From Methanolinea sp. (lineage in GTDB: Archaea; Halobacteriota; Methanomicrobia; Methanomicrobiales; Methanospirillaceae): a stretch of 33,262 bases of DNA. Positions within the stretch are counted from its first letter, which is position 1. Each line of letters begins with the position of its first letter. Positions 23,718 to 32,457 of this stretch are shown here, one piece after another. Below the pieces are notes generated by a model. That model was not told where the DNA came from. It ran no database searches and was given only the letters and a program-made list of their open reading frames with translations. The stretch is from contig JASEES010000013.1 in assembly GCA_030019395.1 (NCBI GenBank), positions 1 through 33,262 of the forward strand, in the 5' to 3' direction. Made by a program: the position numbers and the translations under genes.

Positions 23718-23945
23718 TCAAGACTGCGCATCGAGCCACTCCTTCGTCAGCCTGTATTTCCTGCGGAAGTAAAGGAAGAGCCCGGCTGCAAGCACGAAAA
23801 AGAGTGCTGCGAGGGGGATATTGAGGGTGCCGGGCGCCTTGAAAAAGACCACGACGCCTAGTGCAGCCATCAGCACCACCCCGTTGAGGATTATGGCCAG
23901 TTTGTAGAATTTCCACTTGAACTGCTCCCTTGTCGCCGCGTCCAT
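23718..23945 (-). CDS. Small two-helix membrane protein
   Basis: A 75-aa protein with a short polar N terminus (MDAATREQFKWKFYK), two hydrophobic helices (LAIILNGVVLMAALGVVVFF and LNIPLAALFFVLAAGLFLYF) and a basic tail RRKYRLTKEWLDAQS, predicting both ends in the cytoplasm. No motif tells its function. ATG 23945 is used; a GTG one codon earlier is also in frame. It is divergent from the M24 peptidase genes across about 60 bases and may share a transcript with the winged-helix gene. Confidence 0.65.
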   Translation of the reverse strand: MDAATREQFKWKFYKLAIILNGVVLMAALGVVVFFKAPGTLNIPLAALFFVLAAGLFLYFRRKYRLTKEWLDAQS

Positions 23946-24007
23946 CACAGGAATGTCAGCTTCGAAATAAAAGTACTTGTGGGATTGCGTCTCACGTTTT
24001 TATATTC

Positions 24008-25135
24008 ATGGATGCGCTCGACCGGGCACTAAAGGAGGGAGGTTTTGGAGCTTACGTGGCGTTCGGGACCTCCGGGGACGCAAACATCCTCTACCTGACC
24101 CGTTTTTCCACGACGGATCCGATCCTCTATATCAGGAAACCGGGTGAAAGGGGCCTCATTGTCGTTTCCCAGATGGAATGCGAAAGGGCAGCAAAAGAGG
24201 CGACAACGGCTGTTATTTCCCGTGCAGATGCCGGTTTTTTCGATGTTGCAAAGGAAGAGAGTAACCCTTGGCGCGTGCTCGCCCGGGTCATCGGGCGCCA
24301 GGTGGAGGGCCCGCTCCTTGTCCCTCCCCATTTGCCCTATGCACTCGGGTCGGAACTTGCACGGGAGCGGGAGGTTGCCATCGATGGCGGGGTCCTTGCA
24401 CGCATGCGCGAAGTCAAGAAAGCGCAGGAAATAAGGTGCATACGGGACGTCCAGCACGTCTGTGACATCGCAATGGACCGTGCCCTGCGCATGATCCGAA
24501 AGGCAAAGGTAAGAAAGGGGCTCCTCTTCCAGGGTGCAATACCTCTCACCTCGTCTTTTGTCCGTTCCGCCATTCACCAGGTGTTCGTCCAAAACGGGTG
24601 TATCCCGTCCGATACAATTGTGGCCTGCGGCGAAGAGACCGCGATGCCCCACAGGAGGGGTGACGGCCAGCTCCGGGAAGGTGAACCGATCGTCATCGAT
24701 TTCTTTCCGCGGCACGAGAAGACCGGGTATTTTTCTGACATGACGCGGACCGTGTGCCGGGGCGAGGCCCCTCCCGAAATTGCCGAGATGTTTGGGGCTG
24801 TGCGGGATGCCCAGGATCTTGCCGCGAGGCTCATCAGGCCGGGTGTATCCGGGGCCGGGGTATACCAGGCTGTAGTCGATTTCTTCCGCGATGCCGGTTA
24901 CGAGAGCGGGTCGCGGGGTTTCATCCACAGCCTCGGGCACGGGGTCGGCCTCGAAGTCCACGAGCGGCCGGGGCTTGGGCCGTCGGGAGAGGAATTGAGG
25001 GAAAACAGCGTGGTGACAAACGAACCCGGCCTCTACTATCCGGGTACAGGAGGAGTCCGGCTCGAGAACACGGGCGTGGTGAAACGCGGGGGATTTTCTT
25101 CCTTCACCCGATTCGAAAGGGAACTGGTCCTGTGA
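24008..25135 (+). CDS. M24-family metallopeptidase (Xaa-Pro aminopeptidase-like)
   Basis: A 375-aa protein with the two-domain layout of prolidases and aminopeptidase P: an N-terminal creatinase-like domain (GAYVAFGTSGDANILYLTRF) and a C-terminal pita-bread domain. The metal ligands are present in order: the two aspartates in VIDFFPRHEKTGYFSDMT, the histidine in HSLGHGVGLEVHE, and the glutamates in VVTNEPGLYY and GGVRLENTG. It should therefore be an active dimetal peptidase that trims X-Pro ends, although substrate cannot be read. ATG 24008 is the start; GAAATAAAAG at 23963-23972 is a likely promoter giving a very short leader. Methionine aminopeptidase follows after 10 bases. Confidence 0.9.
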   Translation: MDALDRALKEGGFGAYVAFGTSGDANILYLTRFSTTDPILYIRKPGERGLIVVSQMECERAAKEATTAVISRADAGFFDVAKEESNPWRVLARVIGRQVEGPLLVPPHLPYALGSELAREREVAIDGGVLARMREVKKAQEIRCIRDVQHVCDIAMDRALRMIRKAKVRKGLLFQGAIPLTSSFVRSAIHQVFVQNGCIPSDTIVACGEETAMPHRRGDGQLREGEPIVIDFFPRHEKTGYFSDMTRTVCRGEAPPEIAEMFGAVRDAQDLAARLIRPGVSGAGVYQAVVDFFRDAGYESGSRGFIHSLGHGVGLEVHERPGLGPSGEELRENSVVTNEPGLYYPGTGGVRLENTGVVKRGGFSSFTRFERELVL

Positions 25136-25145
25136 GGAAGATACG

Positions 25146-26021
25146 ATGAAAGACGAGGAAATTGACCTTTACATCGAGGCCGGGAAAATCGCGGCAAGGA
25201 TACTCGCGCAGGGTGCCCGTGAGATCAGGGTCGGTGTCCCCCTCCTCTCCCTCGTGGAAAAGGTCGAGGGCATGGTGATCGACGCCGGAGCAGGGCTTGC
25301 ATTTCCCCTCAACGTTTCGCGGAACGAGGATGCGGCACACGATACCGCTTCACGGGGTGACCAGAGGGTCTTTGAGCCGGGAGACGTTGTCAAGATCGAT
25401 CTCGGTGTGCACCTCGATGGGTACATCGCCGACTGCGCAACGACAGTAGACCTGGGCGATCACGAAGGGCTTGTCGCGGCCTCAAGGGAAGGGCTCGAAC
25501 GCGCGCTCGAATCCGTCCGTCCCGGAGTGACGACGGGAGCGCTCGGCAAGGCAATCCAGAAAGCGATAGAGTCGCGGGGTTTCCGTCCTGTGGTAAACCT
25601 CACGGGTCACGGTCTTGCCCCGTACATGATCCACACACCCCCGAATATCCCGAACGTCGGGTTCCCCGGGGGCGCAATCCTGAAGGAGGGGCTGGTCTTT
25701 GCAATCGAGCCCTTTGCAACGACAGGGTCCGGCCAGGTGAGTGAGAAGCCCCGGGCCGAAATTTTCCAGCAGGTAGCCGTCAGGCCCGTCCGGCCCCCTG
25801 CAGCAAGGCGGATACTCGATGAAGTGCGGGAAAGAAGAGGTATGCCTTTTTCACGACGATGGCTCTCGGACCCCCGCCCGGACATCCCACTCGCCTCGCT
25901 TGCGAGGGATGGAGTTCTCCGGAGGTATCCCGTGCTCGCAGATGTTGCCGGTTCACTGGTATCCCAGGCCGAGCATACCCTGATCGTCACCGGGGACGGG
26001 TGCATCGTGACGACCCGGTGA
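25146..26021 (+). CDS. map: Methionine aminopeptidase, type II
   Basis: Removes the initiator methionine from new proteins. The 291-aa protein carries the five-residue dimetal set: D in VVKIDLGVHLDGY, D in ADCATTVD, H in NLTGHGLAPYMIH, E in FAIEPFAT, and E in QAEHTLIV, plus the substrate histidine in DAAHDTA. The insertion between HGLAPYMIH and the final strand is the type II helical subdomain. Second M24-fold gene in a row, with GAGGA before its ATG overlapping the end of the first; the pair probably shares a transcript and works on protein N termini. Confidence 0.95.
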   Translation: MKDEEIDLYIEAGKIAARILAQGAREIRVGVPLLSLVEKVEGMVIDAGAGLAFPLNVSRNEDAAHDTASRGDQRVFEPGDVVKIDLGVHLDGYIADCATTVDLGDHEGLVAASREGLERALESVRPGVTTGALGKAIQKAIESRGFRPVVNLTGHGLAPYMIHTPPNIPNVGFPGGAILKEGLVFAIEPFATTGSGQVSEKPRAEIFQQVAVRPVRPPAARRILDEVRERRGMPFSRRWLSDPRPDIPLASLARDGVLRRYPVLADVAGSLVSQAEHTLIVTGDGCIVTTR

Positions 26022-26065
26022 GATACTCTTAAACAATTCCACAGGAAATGAATTAAGTTATAGAC

Positions 26066-27343
26066 ATGCCTGTTGACGATGAAATCCTCAAGCTCATGGA
26101 AATCGTCCTCACTGCCGAGATTTTCAATACGCGCCCCGATCTGGACGCCAATGACCTCACCCCCGAGTGCAGAATCATCTTTGGGATAAACGGAAGCGTG
26201 GATGTCAGGCGCCCCGTTCACGTCAGCGAAGGGATGATCCGGAGGGGCCTTGGCATCACCGACGCGTGCCGGAAACTGCAGGAGACCCCTGTCATCACCT
26301 GCGAGGAGTTCGGCCAGCGCATCAGGGTGACAACACTTGAACCTGCAGCCCGGTGGTTCCTCAAAAAAGGAGGACTTCCCATCATACAGAAGAACCCGGC
26401 ACTTGCGTATTTTTTCCGCGACTTCGAATCGACGAATGTCTCCTACGAGGACGTGCGCGCGAACAACCCCCCGGTCGAGGACACGCGGGCGTTTCTCCAG
26501 TCGCGCATCGCAACACTTCTTGCCGGTGACGAGCGCCTGAAGGGTGCCCTCGATCTCGTTATCATCAGTGCGCCCGAGGAAGTCGAACAGGACTTCGGGG
26601 ACCTCGTATGCACCCCCGCGCAGGAGACCGTCATCCGGAAGATCCAGGTTGCGAGGACACACAGGAATCTGTTGCGGAAACACCGCATCCACGAGGTTGG
26701 AAAACTCCTCTTCGTGGGTCCGCCGGGGACGGGAAAGACTTCGCTTGCCCTCGCACTCTCGCGCAAGCTCCATCTCCCTGTCATAGAAGTGCGCCTCTCG
26801 ATGATCACGTCCCAGTACCTCGGGGAGACCTCGAAGAACATCGATCGCATCTTTGAACTGGCAAAGAGCCTTTCCCCCTGCATCCTCTTCATCGATGAAT
26901 TCGATTTCGTGGCAAAGAGCCGGGTCACCGACGACCATGGTGCCATGAAGAGGGCTGTCAACTCTCTCCTCAAAAATATCGACCAGGTGAGCCTCATCCG
27001 CCACGGTGTGCTCCTCATCGGGGCAACGAACCACCCCCAGCTCCTCGACGGGGCTGCCTGGCGGCGCTTCGACGAGGTCGTGGAATTCGGTCTCCCCGAC
27101 AGGGACATGCGCCTTGCGATACTCCGGAAGATCGCGGCGGGTATCAGGTGTTCCTGTGACTTCCCGGACCTGGCCGATGCGACCGACGGTTTCTCGGGTG
27201 CTGACCTGCGCATCATGGTCAAGGAGGCCATCCTCTCTGCCCTCATGGACCGGCGGGAAGAGATCGGGCCTGCTGACATCGAGCGCGGTATCGCGGCCGT
27301 GAAGAACCGAAACGCGATCCGGTCCCAGAACTGGCTGGCCTGA
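26066..27343 (+). CDS. AAA-family ATPase with unassigned N-terminal domain
   Basis: A 425-aa protein. The C-terminal 220 residues are a classical AAA module: Walker A GPPGTGKT (218-225), Walker B ILFIDEFD (273-280), sensor-1 IGATNHP, an arginine-finger-like WRRFDEVVEFGLPD, and the lid with DGFSGADLRIMVKEA. Relatives of this module include the proteasome-activating and CDC48 group. The N-terminal 190 residues have no domain I can name. This is distinct from PAN, since there is no N-terminal coiled coil. A TATA-like CTCTTAAAC (26027-26035) precedes it. The MBL hydrolase gene follows by two bases, so they are co-expressed. Confidence 0.88.
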   Translation: MPVDDEILKLMEIVLTAEIFNTRPDLDANDLTPECRIIFGINGSVDVRRPVHVSEGMIRRGLGITDACRKLQETPVITCEEFGQRIRVTTLEPAARWFLKKGGLPIIQKNPALAYFFRDFESTNVSYEDVRANNPPVEDTRAFLQSRIATLLAGDERLKGALDLVIISAPEEVEQDFGDLVCTPAQETVIRKIQVARTHRNLLRKHRIHEVGKLLFVGPPGTGKTSLALALSRKLHLPVIEVRLSMITSQYLGETSKNIDRIFELAKSLSPCILFIDEFDFVAKSRVTDDHGAMKRAVNSLLKNIDQVSLIRHGVLLIGATNHPQLLDGAAWRRFDEVVEFGLPDRDMRLAILRKIAAGIRCSCDFPDLADATDGFSGADLRIMVKEAILSALMDRREEIGPADIERGIAAVKNRNAIRSQNWLA

Positions 27344-27345
27344 GG

Positions 27346-28065
27346 ATGAAAATCGTCCTGTTGGGGACGGGTGATGCCGTCGGGACACCACGGGTCGGGT
27401 GTTCCTGTCCCCAGTGCTCGCATGCCAGGCAAACCGGCAGGGAGAGACTCCGGACCTCCCTGCTGGTCTCGGAGTGCGGCCATAACATCCTTGTCGACAC
27501 GGGGCCAGACCTGCGCCGCCAGCTCCTCGAAAACGGGTCGCCCCGGATTGACGCGGTCCTCTGGACCCATGGCCATTATGACCATTTCATGGGGTTTGGT
27601 GAGTTCTACCGGGTCCAGAAGATGCCGACGGTCTTCGCCCCGCCCCCCGTCATGGATTACTGCGGAAAAATCTTTTCTTTTCTCGATTTTCCACCGGTCA
27701 GGGTCGGGGAGTACGAACCTTTCGTCATCCATGGCATCGAGTGGACGTTCCTTCCTGTCTGCCATCCCCCTGCATACACCTGCGGTCTCCTCATATCCGC
27801 AGGAGATGTGCGTATCGGGTACACGTCCGACACGAACAGGAACATCCCGGATCGGACACGGGAGGCGCTGACCGGCGTTGACCTGCTCCTTGTCGATGCT
27901 CTCCTCCCCGGCAGGCTCCATGTCCCCAAGCACATGAACTACGAGGAAGCCTGCGAACTCGCAGAAGATCTCCATGCTGCCGACTTCCGGTGCGTCCACC
28001 TCAGCCACCTCGTGCCCTGGGACCTCCCCCGCCTGGGACGTGACGGCGAGGAGTTTGTCTTCTGA
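27346..28065 (+). CDS. MBL-fold metallohydrolase (PhnP-like)
   Basis: A 239-aa metallo-beta-lactamase-fold hydrolase. The metal motif is THGHYDH (HxHxDH) with later ligands at NILVDTGPD upstream, YTSDT and HLSHL near the end. The opening MKIVLLGTGDAVGTPRVGCSCPQC carries the two cysteines typical of the PhnP-like group that cleaves cyclic phosphodiesters; related members also include lipoyl-synthesis-linked proteins. Substrate is therefore open. Only two bases follow the AAA gene, and GAGG within that stop serves as its ribosome site. The next gene, rpoL, has its own promoter. Confidence 0.87.
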   Translation: MKIVLLGTGDAVGTPRVGCSCPQCSHARQTGRERLRTSLLVSECGHNILVDTGPDLRRQLLENGSPRIDAVLWTHGHYDHFMGFGEFYRVQKMPTVFAPPPVMDYCGKIFSFLDFPPVRVGEYEPFVIHGIEWTFLPVCHPPAYTCGLLISAGDVRIGYTSDTNRNIPDRTREALTGVDLLLVDALLPGRLHVPKHMNYEEACELAEDLHAADFRCVHLSHLVPWDLPRLGRDGEEFVF

Positions 28066-28113
28066 AGCGGTGCCTCTGCTCTCCCGGCAGCCGTGATCAC
28101 CCTTTAACCATAT

Positions 28114-28122
28114 CTATATAGG
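28114..28122 (+). promoter_or_regulatory. TATA box of rpoL
   Basis: CTATATAGG, preceded by an A/T-rich stretch, sits about 30 bases before ATG 28147. The leader would be under ten bases, so rpoL mRNA is probably almost leaderless; AGGTGG directly abuts the ATG. Confidence 0.55.
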
Positions 28123-28146
28123 ATTCCAGTTCTCATTCATAGGTGG

Positions 28147-28437
28147 ATGAATATAAAGATCCTTGAACTGACGAAAGACAAAGTGAAACTTCTCATCCAG
28201 GGAGAGGGTCACACCTTCATGAACGTCCTTACGGAGGAGATCCTGACCGACCCGGACGTTGATGTTGCCAAGTATCTCATCAAGTTCCAGTTCTCCGACC
28301 CGGAACTTCTGGTCACCACGAACGGGAAGAAGGACCCCCTCCAGGCAATCACCGAAGCATGCCAGCGCATCTCGCGGACCTGCGATGACCTCCTCGGAAG
28401 CCTCAATGCATCCGCGAAGAAAAAATCAAAAAAGTGA
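28147..28437 (+). CDS. rpoL: DNA-directed RNA polymerase subunit L
   Basis: The 96-aa equivalent of Rpb11 and partner of subunit D in polymerase assembly. Family marks: VKLLIQGEGHTFMNVLTEEIL, then DVAKYLIKFQFSDPELLVTT and the closing ALEACQ-like helix AITEACQRISRTCDDLLGSL. The lysine-rich tail AKKKSKK is usual. Full length for the archaeal subunit. It is convergent with aIF2-beta across 82 bases that contain a hairpin. Confidence 0.94.
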   Translation: MNIKILELTKDKVKLLIQGEGHTFMNVLTEEILTDPDVDVAKYLIKFQFSDPELLVTTNGKKDPLQAITEACQRISRTCDDLLGSLNASAKKKSKK

Positions 28438-28462
28438 AATCCTGACCTTTTATTGAATGATT

Positions 28463-28485
28463 CTCCTTTCCTTCCGGAAAAGGAG
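28463..28485. terminator. Hairpin between convergent rpoL and aIF2-beta
   Basis: CTCCTTTCC and GGAAAAGGAG form a nine-pair stem with one bulged A and a four-base loop, in the gap between two convergent genes. It may serve as terminator for either strand; a T-rich stretch (CCTTTTATTG) lies upstream of it on the plus strand. Confidence 0.4.
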
Positions 28486-28519
28486 TGGTTCTTCCCCTCC
28501 CGGTGATGTTGCCCTTTAC

Positions 28520-29137
28520 TCAGGACGGAAGCCTCTCGGTGAAGACGATCGAACCTGAGACCCTCGTTATCCTGACCTTGACCTTCTGCCCCGGTTTTCC
28601 TCCCGGAATATAGAGGATATACTTACCCATCCTCACGACGCCATCGCCCCTCCTGCTCACGGACTGGACCTCCACGTCAAGTGTCGCCCCCTCTGTCACC
28701 TCGTTGACGACCGGCTCCGTCCGCGCTTTCCTCTTCCTCACGGGCCTGTGTCCGCCACACGCATCACAGCGGAGGAGGAGGACGCGGTCGTCCTTGACAA
28801 GGCGCGTGTCCGGCTTGCCGCACTCCGAGCATATGACGTAGTCCTCCGTATAGGACTTGATGAGGGAGTTAATCAGGCCGGGTTCGAACTTTCCGTTGAA
28901 TATGGCCCGTGATCCGTCGATTTTACCCGCAGTCCCGAGTTCCCCGAGGAGGAACTTCATCAGGTGGTCACGGTCCCGCCGGAGGGTGTCGGCAATCTCG
29001 GCAAAGTTCTCGAGGACTGTTGTCTTGCCCTCGATGTAGGACCTGGCTTCCGGGACAGAGAAGCGTTCCCTGGCTTCTGTCGGCTCCGTGACGTGTGAAT
29101 ATGCCTTTTTCAGGAGGGTCTCGTAAGGGTCTACCAT
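28520..29137 (-). CDS. eif2b: Translation initiation factor 2 beta with C-terminal TRAM domain
   Basis: Subunit of aIF2, which brings initiator tRNA to the ribosome. From ATG 29137 (205 aa) the aIF2-beta part spans about 1-140, with [23 protein letters not shown] and the zinc ribbon C103/C106 and C124/C127 in [14 protein letters not shown] and [11 protein letters not shown]. Residues about 145-205 form an extra TRAM-like RNA-binding domain ([20 protein letters not shown] through [11 protein letters not shown]), making the protein longer than the usual 135-140 aa. An open frame continues to 29212 but is unsupported. It is divergent from purL. Confidence 0.93.
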   Translation of the reverse strand: MVDPYETLLKKAYSHVTEPTEARERFSVPEARSYIEGKTTVLENFAEIADTLRRDRDHLMKFLLGELGTAGKIDGSRAIFNGKFEPGLINSLIKSYTEDYVICSECGKPDTRLVKDDRVLLLRCDACGGHRPVRKRKARTEPVVNEVTEGATLDVEVQSVSRRGDGVVRMGKYILYIPGGKPGQKVKVRITRVSGSIVFTERLPS

Positions 29138-29226
29138 TGTCTTTCTATTTGTGCGCCCGGGTAAAAATGCCTCCGTCGCAGGATGCCCGCTGGCTTTTTG
29201 TGAGTTCAGCATGAAAATTTTCCTGC

Positions 29227-31299
29227 ATGCTATCTGCCCGGGACCTCGAACAGATCAGAAACAGGCTCGGTCGTGAACCGACCGATGTGGAACTCGCCTG
29301 CTTTGAAAACCTCTGGAGCGAACACTGCAGTTACCGCTCGACCCGCGCACTCCTCAAGACCCTCCCGACAACGGGTCCCGGTGTCCTCCTCGGTCCCGGG
29401 GACGATGCAGCGATTGTCCGCTTCAATGACCGGACTGCACTTGCAGTGGGCATGGAGAGCCACAACCATCCCAGTTACGTGGACCCGCACGATGGGGCTG
29501 CAACAGGCGTGGGGGGGATTGTCCGGGACGTCCTCTCCATGGGTGCCCGGCCGATCGCCCTCATGGACCCCCTCTATTTCGGACCGCTCGACAGGGAGAA
29601 GAACAGGTACCTGTTTGAACACGTTGTTGCCGGGATAGGCGGTTACGGCAACTGCATCGGGGTGCCTGTGGTGCGGGGGGATCTCTGCTTCGACCCGGAC
29701 TTTTCCGGCAACCCGCTCGTCAACGTCGTCTGCATCGGGACAGTAGCCCCGGACTCTTTTTTGACGGCACGGGTGAAGAAACCGGGAAACAGGCTCGTCC
29801 TCGTCGGTTCATCGACGGGAAGGGACGGCCTTGGCGGCGCGTCGTTTGCATCCAGAGACCTCTCCGAAGACGCCGAGGCCTCCGATAGGCCGAGCGTGCA
29901 GATCGGTGACCCGTATACGGAAAAACTCCTCATCGAGGCGGTGCTGGAGATGGCCGCCACCGGAAAAGTCCTCTCCTGCCGGGACCTCGGGGCTGCCGGG
30001 CTTGCGGGTGCCTCAAGCGAGATGTGCAGCACGTTCGGAGGTCTCATTTGGGCAGAGAAAGTGCACCAGCGGGAGAAAGATATGCATCCCGTGGAGATCA
30101 TGCTCGCCGAGTCGCAGGAGAGGATGCTTCTCGAAGTGGAACCGGACGATGTCCCCCTCATGGGACAGATTGCAGAGAAGTACGACCTTTCCTGGAGCGA
30201 GGTGGGGGAAGTCATCGATGAGCCGGTATACCGGGTTACGTTCCATGGACGGGTCGTCTGCGATATTCCAATTGACTTTCTCGTCACGAAAGCACCGCCC
30301 TGCACGTGGGATAGCCGGCCATACAATGCCTCAAAGCCTTTTTCGCGGCCTTCCGAGGACATTGCAGGGCTTGCGCGGAAGGTCCTTTCCCACCCGGAAG
30401 TGGCATTCAAAAACTGGGTCTTCGAACAATACGACCACGATGTCCAGCTCCGGACCGTCTCTTTAGGCCCTGATGCCGCCGTCCTCCGGCTCGATGGTGA
30501 AGCACTCGCCCTCTCCTGCGGGTGCAACCCCCGGCACATCTATCTCAAACCGTACGAGGGGACCGCCAACGCGGTGCTCGAGAATGCATCGAACCTCGCG
30601 TGTGTCGGGGCATCTCCCCTCTGCATCGTCAACTGCCTCAACTTCGCAAGCCCCGTCCACCCTGAAGTATACTGGCAGCTCTCCGAGTGCGTGAGGGGTC
30701 TTGGGGATGCTGCCCGGAGCCTCGCGACACCGGTTGTCGGCGGAAACGTCTCGCTTTACAACGAAAGCGATGAGCACGACACGCGGATAAAGCCCACACC
30801 GTCTATCGGCATGCTCGGAAAAGGGCCGCTATTCACCCCGGCCCGGCCGGGGGAGGGGTGGGGACTTGCCCTGCTCGGGGAACCGGGGGCCCATTTCGGG
30901 GGGTCCGTCCTCGATGCGGTGACAGGGTGCGGGGGCGATGCGCCTCCATTAGGCAGTGCCCGGTTCCTCCCGCTCGTCCGCGAACGGGTTTGCGCAACGC
31001 GTGATATCGCCGTGACCGATATCTCACAGGGGGGACTCCTTGGAGCACTGGTGACTTTCTCGCCGGGCTGCACGGTTACGCTCGATTGTGACCTTCTTCC
31101 CGGGCTCTTCTCAGAAACCTACGGACGGTTTCTCCTCGCCTTCAGGGATGAAAAAGACATCCGGGACCTCCCCTGCAGGGTCATAGGGACTCTTGGTGGG
31201 GAGAGGCTTGAAGTGACAGGAAAGACGGGGAAACTCGTGCTCGATGCGGGGGAGGTGGCAGAAGCCCTCTCCTCTCTCACCCGCTGCATGCAGCTGTGA
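29227..31299 (+). CDS. purL: Phosphoribosylformylglycinamidine synthase subunit II
   Basis: ATP-dependent step of purine synthesis making FGAM, working with separate PurS and PurQ, which are not in this window. The 690-aa length is that of the small PurL type. Signatures: [18 protein letters not shown] at the start, [65 protein letters not shown] and the second-half [11 protein letters not shown]. Nothing is missing. The minus-strand ilvC gene converges on it with a 33-base gap. Confidence 0.97.
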   Translation: MLSARDLEQIRNRLGREPTDVELACFENLWSEHCSYRSTRALLKTLPTTGPGVLLGPGDDAAIVRFNDRTALAVGMESHNHPSYVDPHDGAATGVGGIVRDVLSMGARPIALMDPLYFGPLDREKNRYLFEHVVAGIGGYGNCIGVPVVRGDLCFDPDFSGNPLVNVVCIGTVAPDSFLTARVKKPGNRLVLVGSSTGRDGLGGASFASRDLSEDAEASDRPSVQIGDPYTEKLLIEAVLEMAATGKVLSCRDLGAAGLAGASSEMCSTFGGLIWAEKVHQREKDMHPVEIMLAESQERMLLEVEPDDVPLMGQIAEKYDLSWSEVGEVIDEPVYRVTFHGRVVCDIPIDFLVTKAPPCTWDSRPYNASKPFSRPSEDIAGLARKVLSHPEVAFKNWVFEQYDHDVQLRTVSLGPDAAVLRLDGEALALSCGCNPRHIYLKPYEGTANAVLENASNLACVGASPLCIVNCLNFASPVHPEVYWQLSECVRGLGDAARSLATPVVGGNVSLYNESDEHDTRIKPTPSIGMLGKGPLFTPARPGEGWGLALLGEPGAHFGGSVLDAVTGCGGDAPPLGSARFLPLVRERVCATRDIAVTDISQGGLLGALVTFSPGCTVTLDCDLLPGLFSETYGRFLLAFRDEKDIRDLPCRVIGTLGGERLEVTGKTGKLVLDAGEVAEALSSLTRCMQL

Positions 31300-31332
31300 C
31301 GTTTTTCCCGCGTCAATATTTAAAAAAAAGAA

Positions 31333-32334
31333 TCAGGTCTTTTCCGTATTCTGGAACTGGGGCATCATTGCCCGCACTTCCTTCCCGACCTGCTCGATTA
31401 AGTGTTCCTCGTCGGCTTTTGTGAGGGCATTGAAGACCGGTCGGTTCACCATGTTCTCGAGCATCCATTCCTTGGCAAACTCGCCCGTCTGGATCTCCCG
31501 GAGAATCTCCTGCATGGCGATGTACGTCTCGGGCCCGATCACCCGCGGACCCCGTGTCAGGTCCCCGTACTGGGCAGTGTTGCTGATTGAGTTGCGCATC
31601 CTGGTAAAGCCGCCCTCGTAGATGAGATCGACAATCAGCTTCGTCTCGTGAAGGACCTCGAGGTACGCCATCTCGGGTGCATACCCGGCATCGACGAGTG
31701 TCTCGAAGCCTGCCTTGATGAGTGATGTTATTCCTCCGCAAAGAACAGCCTGCTCCCCGAAGAGGTCCGTCTCGGTCTCCTCGCGGAATGTTGTCTCCAG
31801 CACGACCGCACGCGTGGCGCCGATACCTTTGGCATACGCAAGAGCTATCTGCTGGGCCTGTCCCGTGTAGTTCTGGTGGACGGCAATGAGGGCGGGGACA
31901 CCCTTCCCCTCCTCGTACATCTTCCTGACCATGCGCCCGGGACCCTTTGGTGCCACCATGACCACGTCAACGTCCGGTGGGGGAACAATCTGGCCGAAAT
32001 GGATATTGAACCCGTGAGAGAACATCAGACACTTCTTACCGGAAAGGTGCGGGCGGATCTCGGCCTGGTAGAGCGCACCCTGGAGCTCGTCGGGCACGAG
32101 GATCTGGATGACCTGGGCCATCTTCACGGCTTCCGGGACAGGGTAGACCTTGAACCCGTCCGCTGTCGCTGCCTGCCACGAACGCCCGGGCCGCAGGCCA
32201 ATCACAACGTCAAGTCCGCTGTCCCTCAAGTTGAGCGCCTGTCCCCGCCCCTGGGACCCGTACCCGATGACAGCGATCTTCTTTCCCGAGAGAACCCCGA
32301 GGTCTGCATCGGAGTCGTAGTATTTTTCCATCAT
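31333..32334 (-). CDS. ilvC: Ketol-acid reductoisomerase
   Basis: Second step of valine and isoleucine synthesis, NAD(P)H- and magnesium-dependent. The 333-aa class I protein has [23 protein letters not shown] (cofactor loop; the GLRPGRS end of the next strand sets NADPH preference), [28 protein letters not shown], and the metal-binding region [19 protein letters not shown] and [17 protein letters not shown]. Full length. ATG 32334 (or the ATG next to it) follows a bidirectional A/T-rich promoter shared with mptA. No other branched-chain gene lies in the window. Confidence 0.97.
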   Translation of the reverse strand: MMEKYYDSDADLGVLSGKKIAVIGYGSQGRGQALNLRDSGLDVVIGLRPGRSWQAATADGFKVYPVPEAVKMAQVIQILVPDELQGALYQAEIRPHLSGKKCLMFSHGFNIHFGQIVPPPDVDVVMVAPKGPGRMVRKMYEEGKGVPALIAVHQNYTGQAQQIALAYAKGIGATRAVVLETTFREETETDLFGEQAVLCGGITSLIKAGFETLVDAGYAPEMAYLEVLHETKLIVDLIYEGGFTRMRNSISNTAQYGDLTRGPRVIGPETYIAMQEILREIQTGEFAKEWMLENMVNRPVFNALTKADEEHLIEQVGKEVRAMMPQFQNTEKT

Positions 32335-32365
32335 GGTCTGATCTCACATCTATCGGTAACAGAGC

Positions 32366-32380
32366 ACTTAAATATTATAT
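32366..32380. promoter_or_regulatory. Shared A/T-rich promoter between ilvC and mptA
   Basis: CACTTAAATATTATA reads as a TATA box on both strands. On the plus strand transcription would start near 32398-32404, on the minus strand near 32342-32348. The divergent genes begin 46 and 78 bases away. Confidence 0.5.
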
Positions 32381-32457
32381 GGAAAAATTACATTCCACAT
32401 CAGACCTGGGAGAGATGCTCTATTCCCAATGCCATAAAACCCAGATCCGGGCGTGAT

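Noticed and set aside
24029-24961. 310-codon open frame on the minus strand
   Set aside because: Antisense to the M24 peptidase, which has all metal ligands in the plus frame.
25607-27391. 594-codon open frame on the minus strand
   Set aside because: Antisense to map and the AAA ATPase, both with intact catalytic motifs; the frame stays open because of GC-biased codon use and has no recognisable domain.
26443-28008. 521-codon open frame on the minus strand
   Set aside because: Shadow of the AAA and MBL genes; low-complexity basic and serine-rich composition, no domain.
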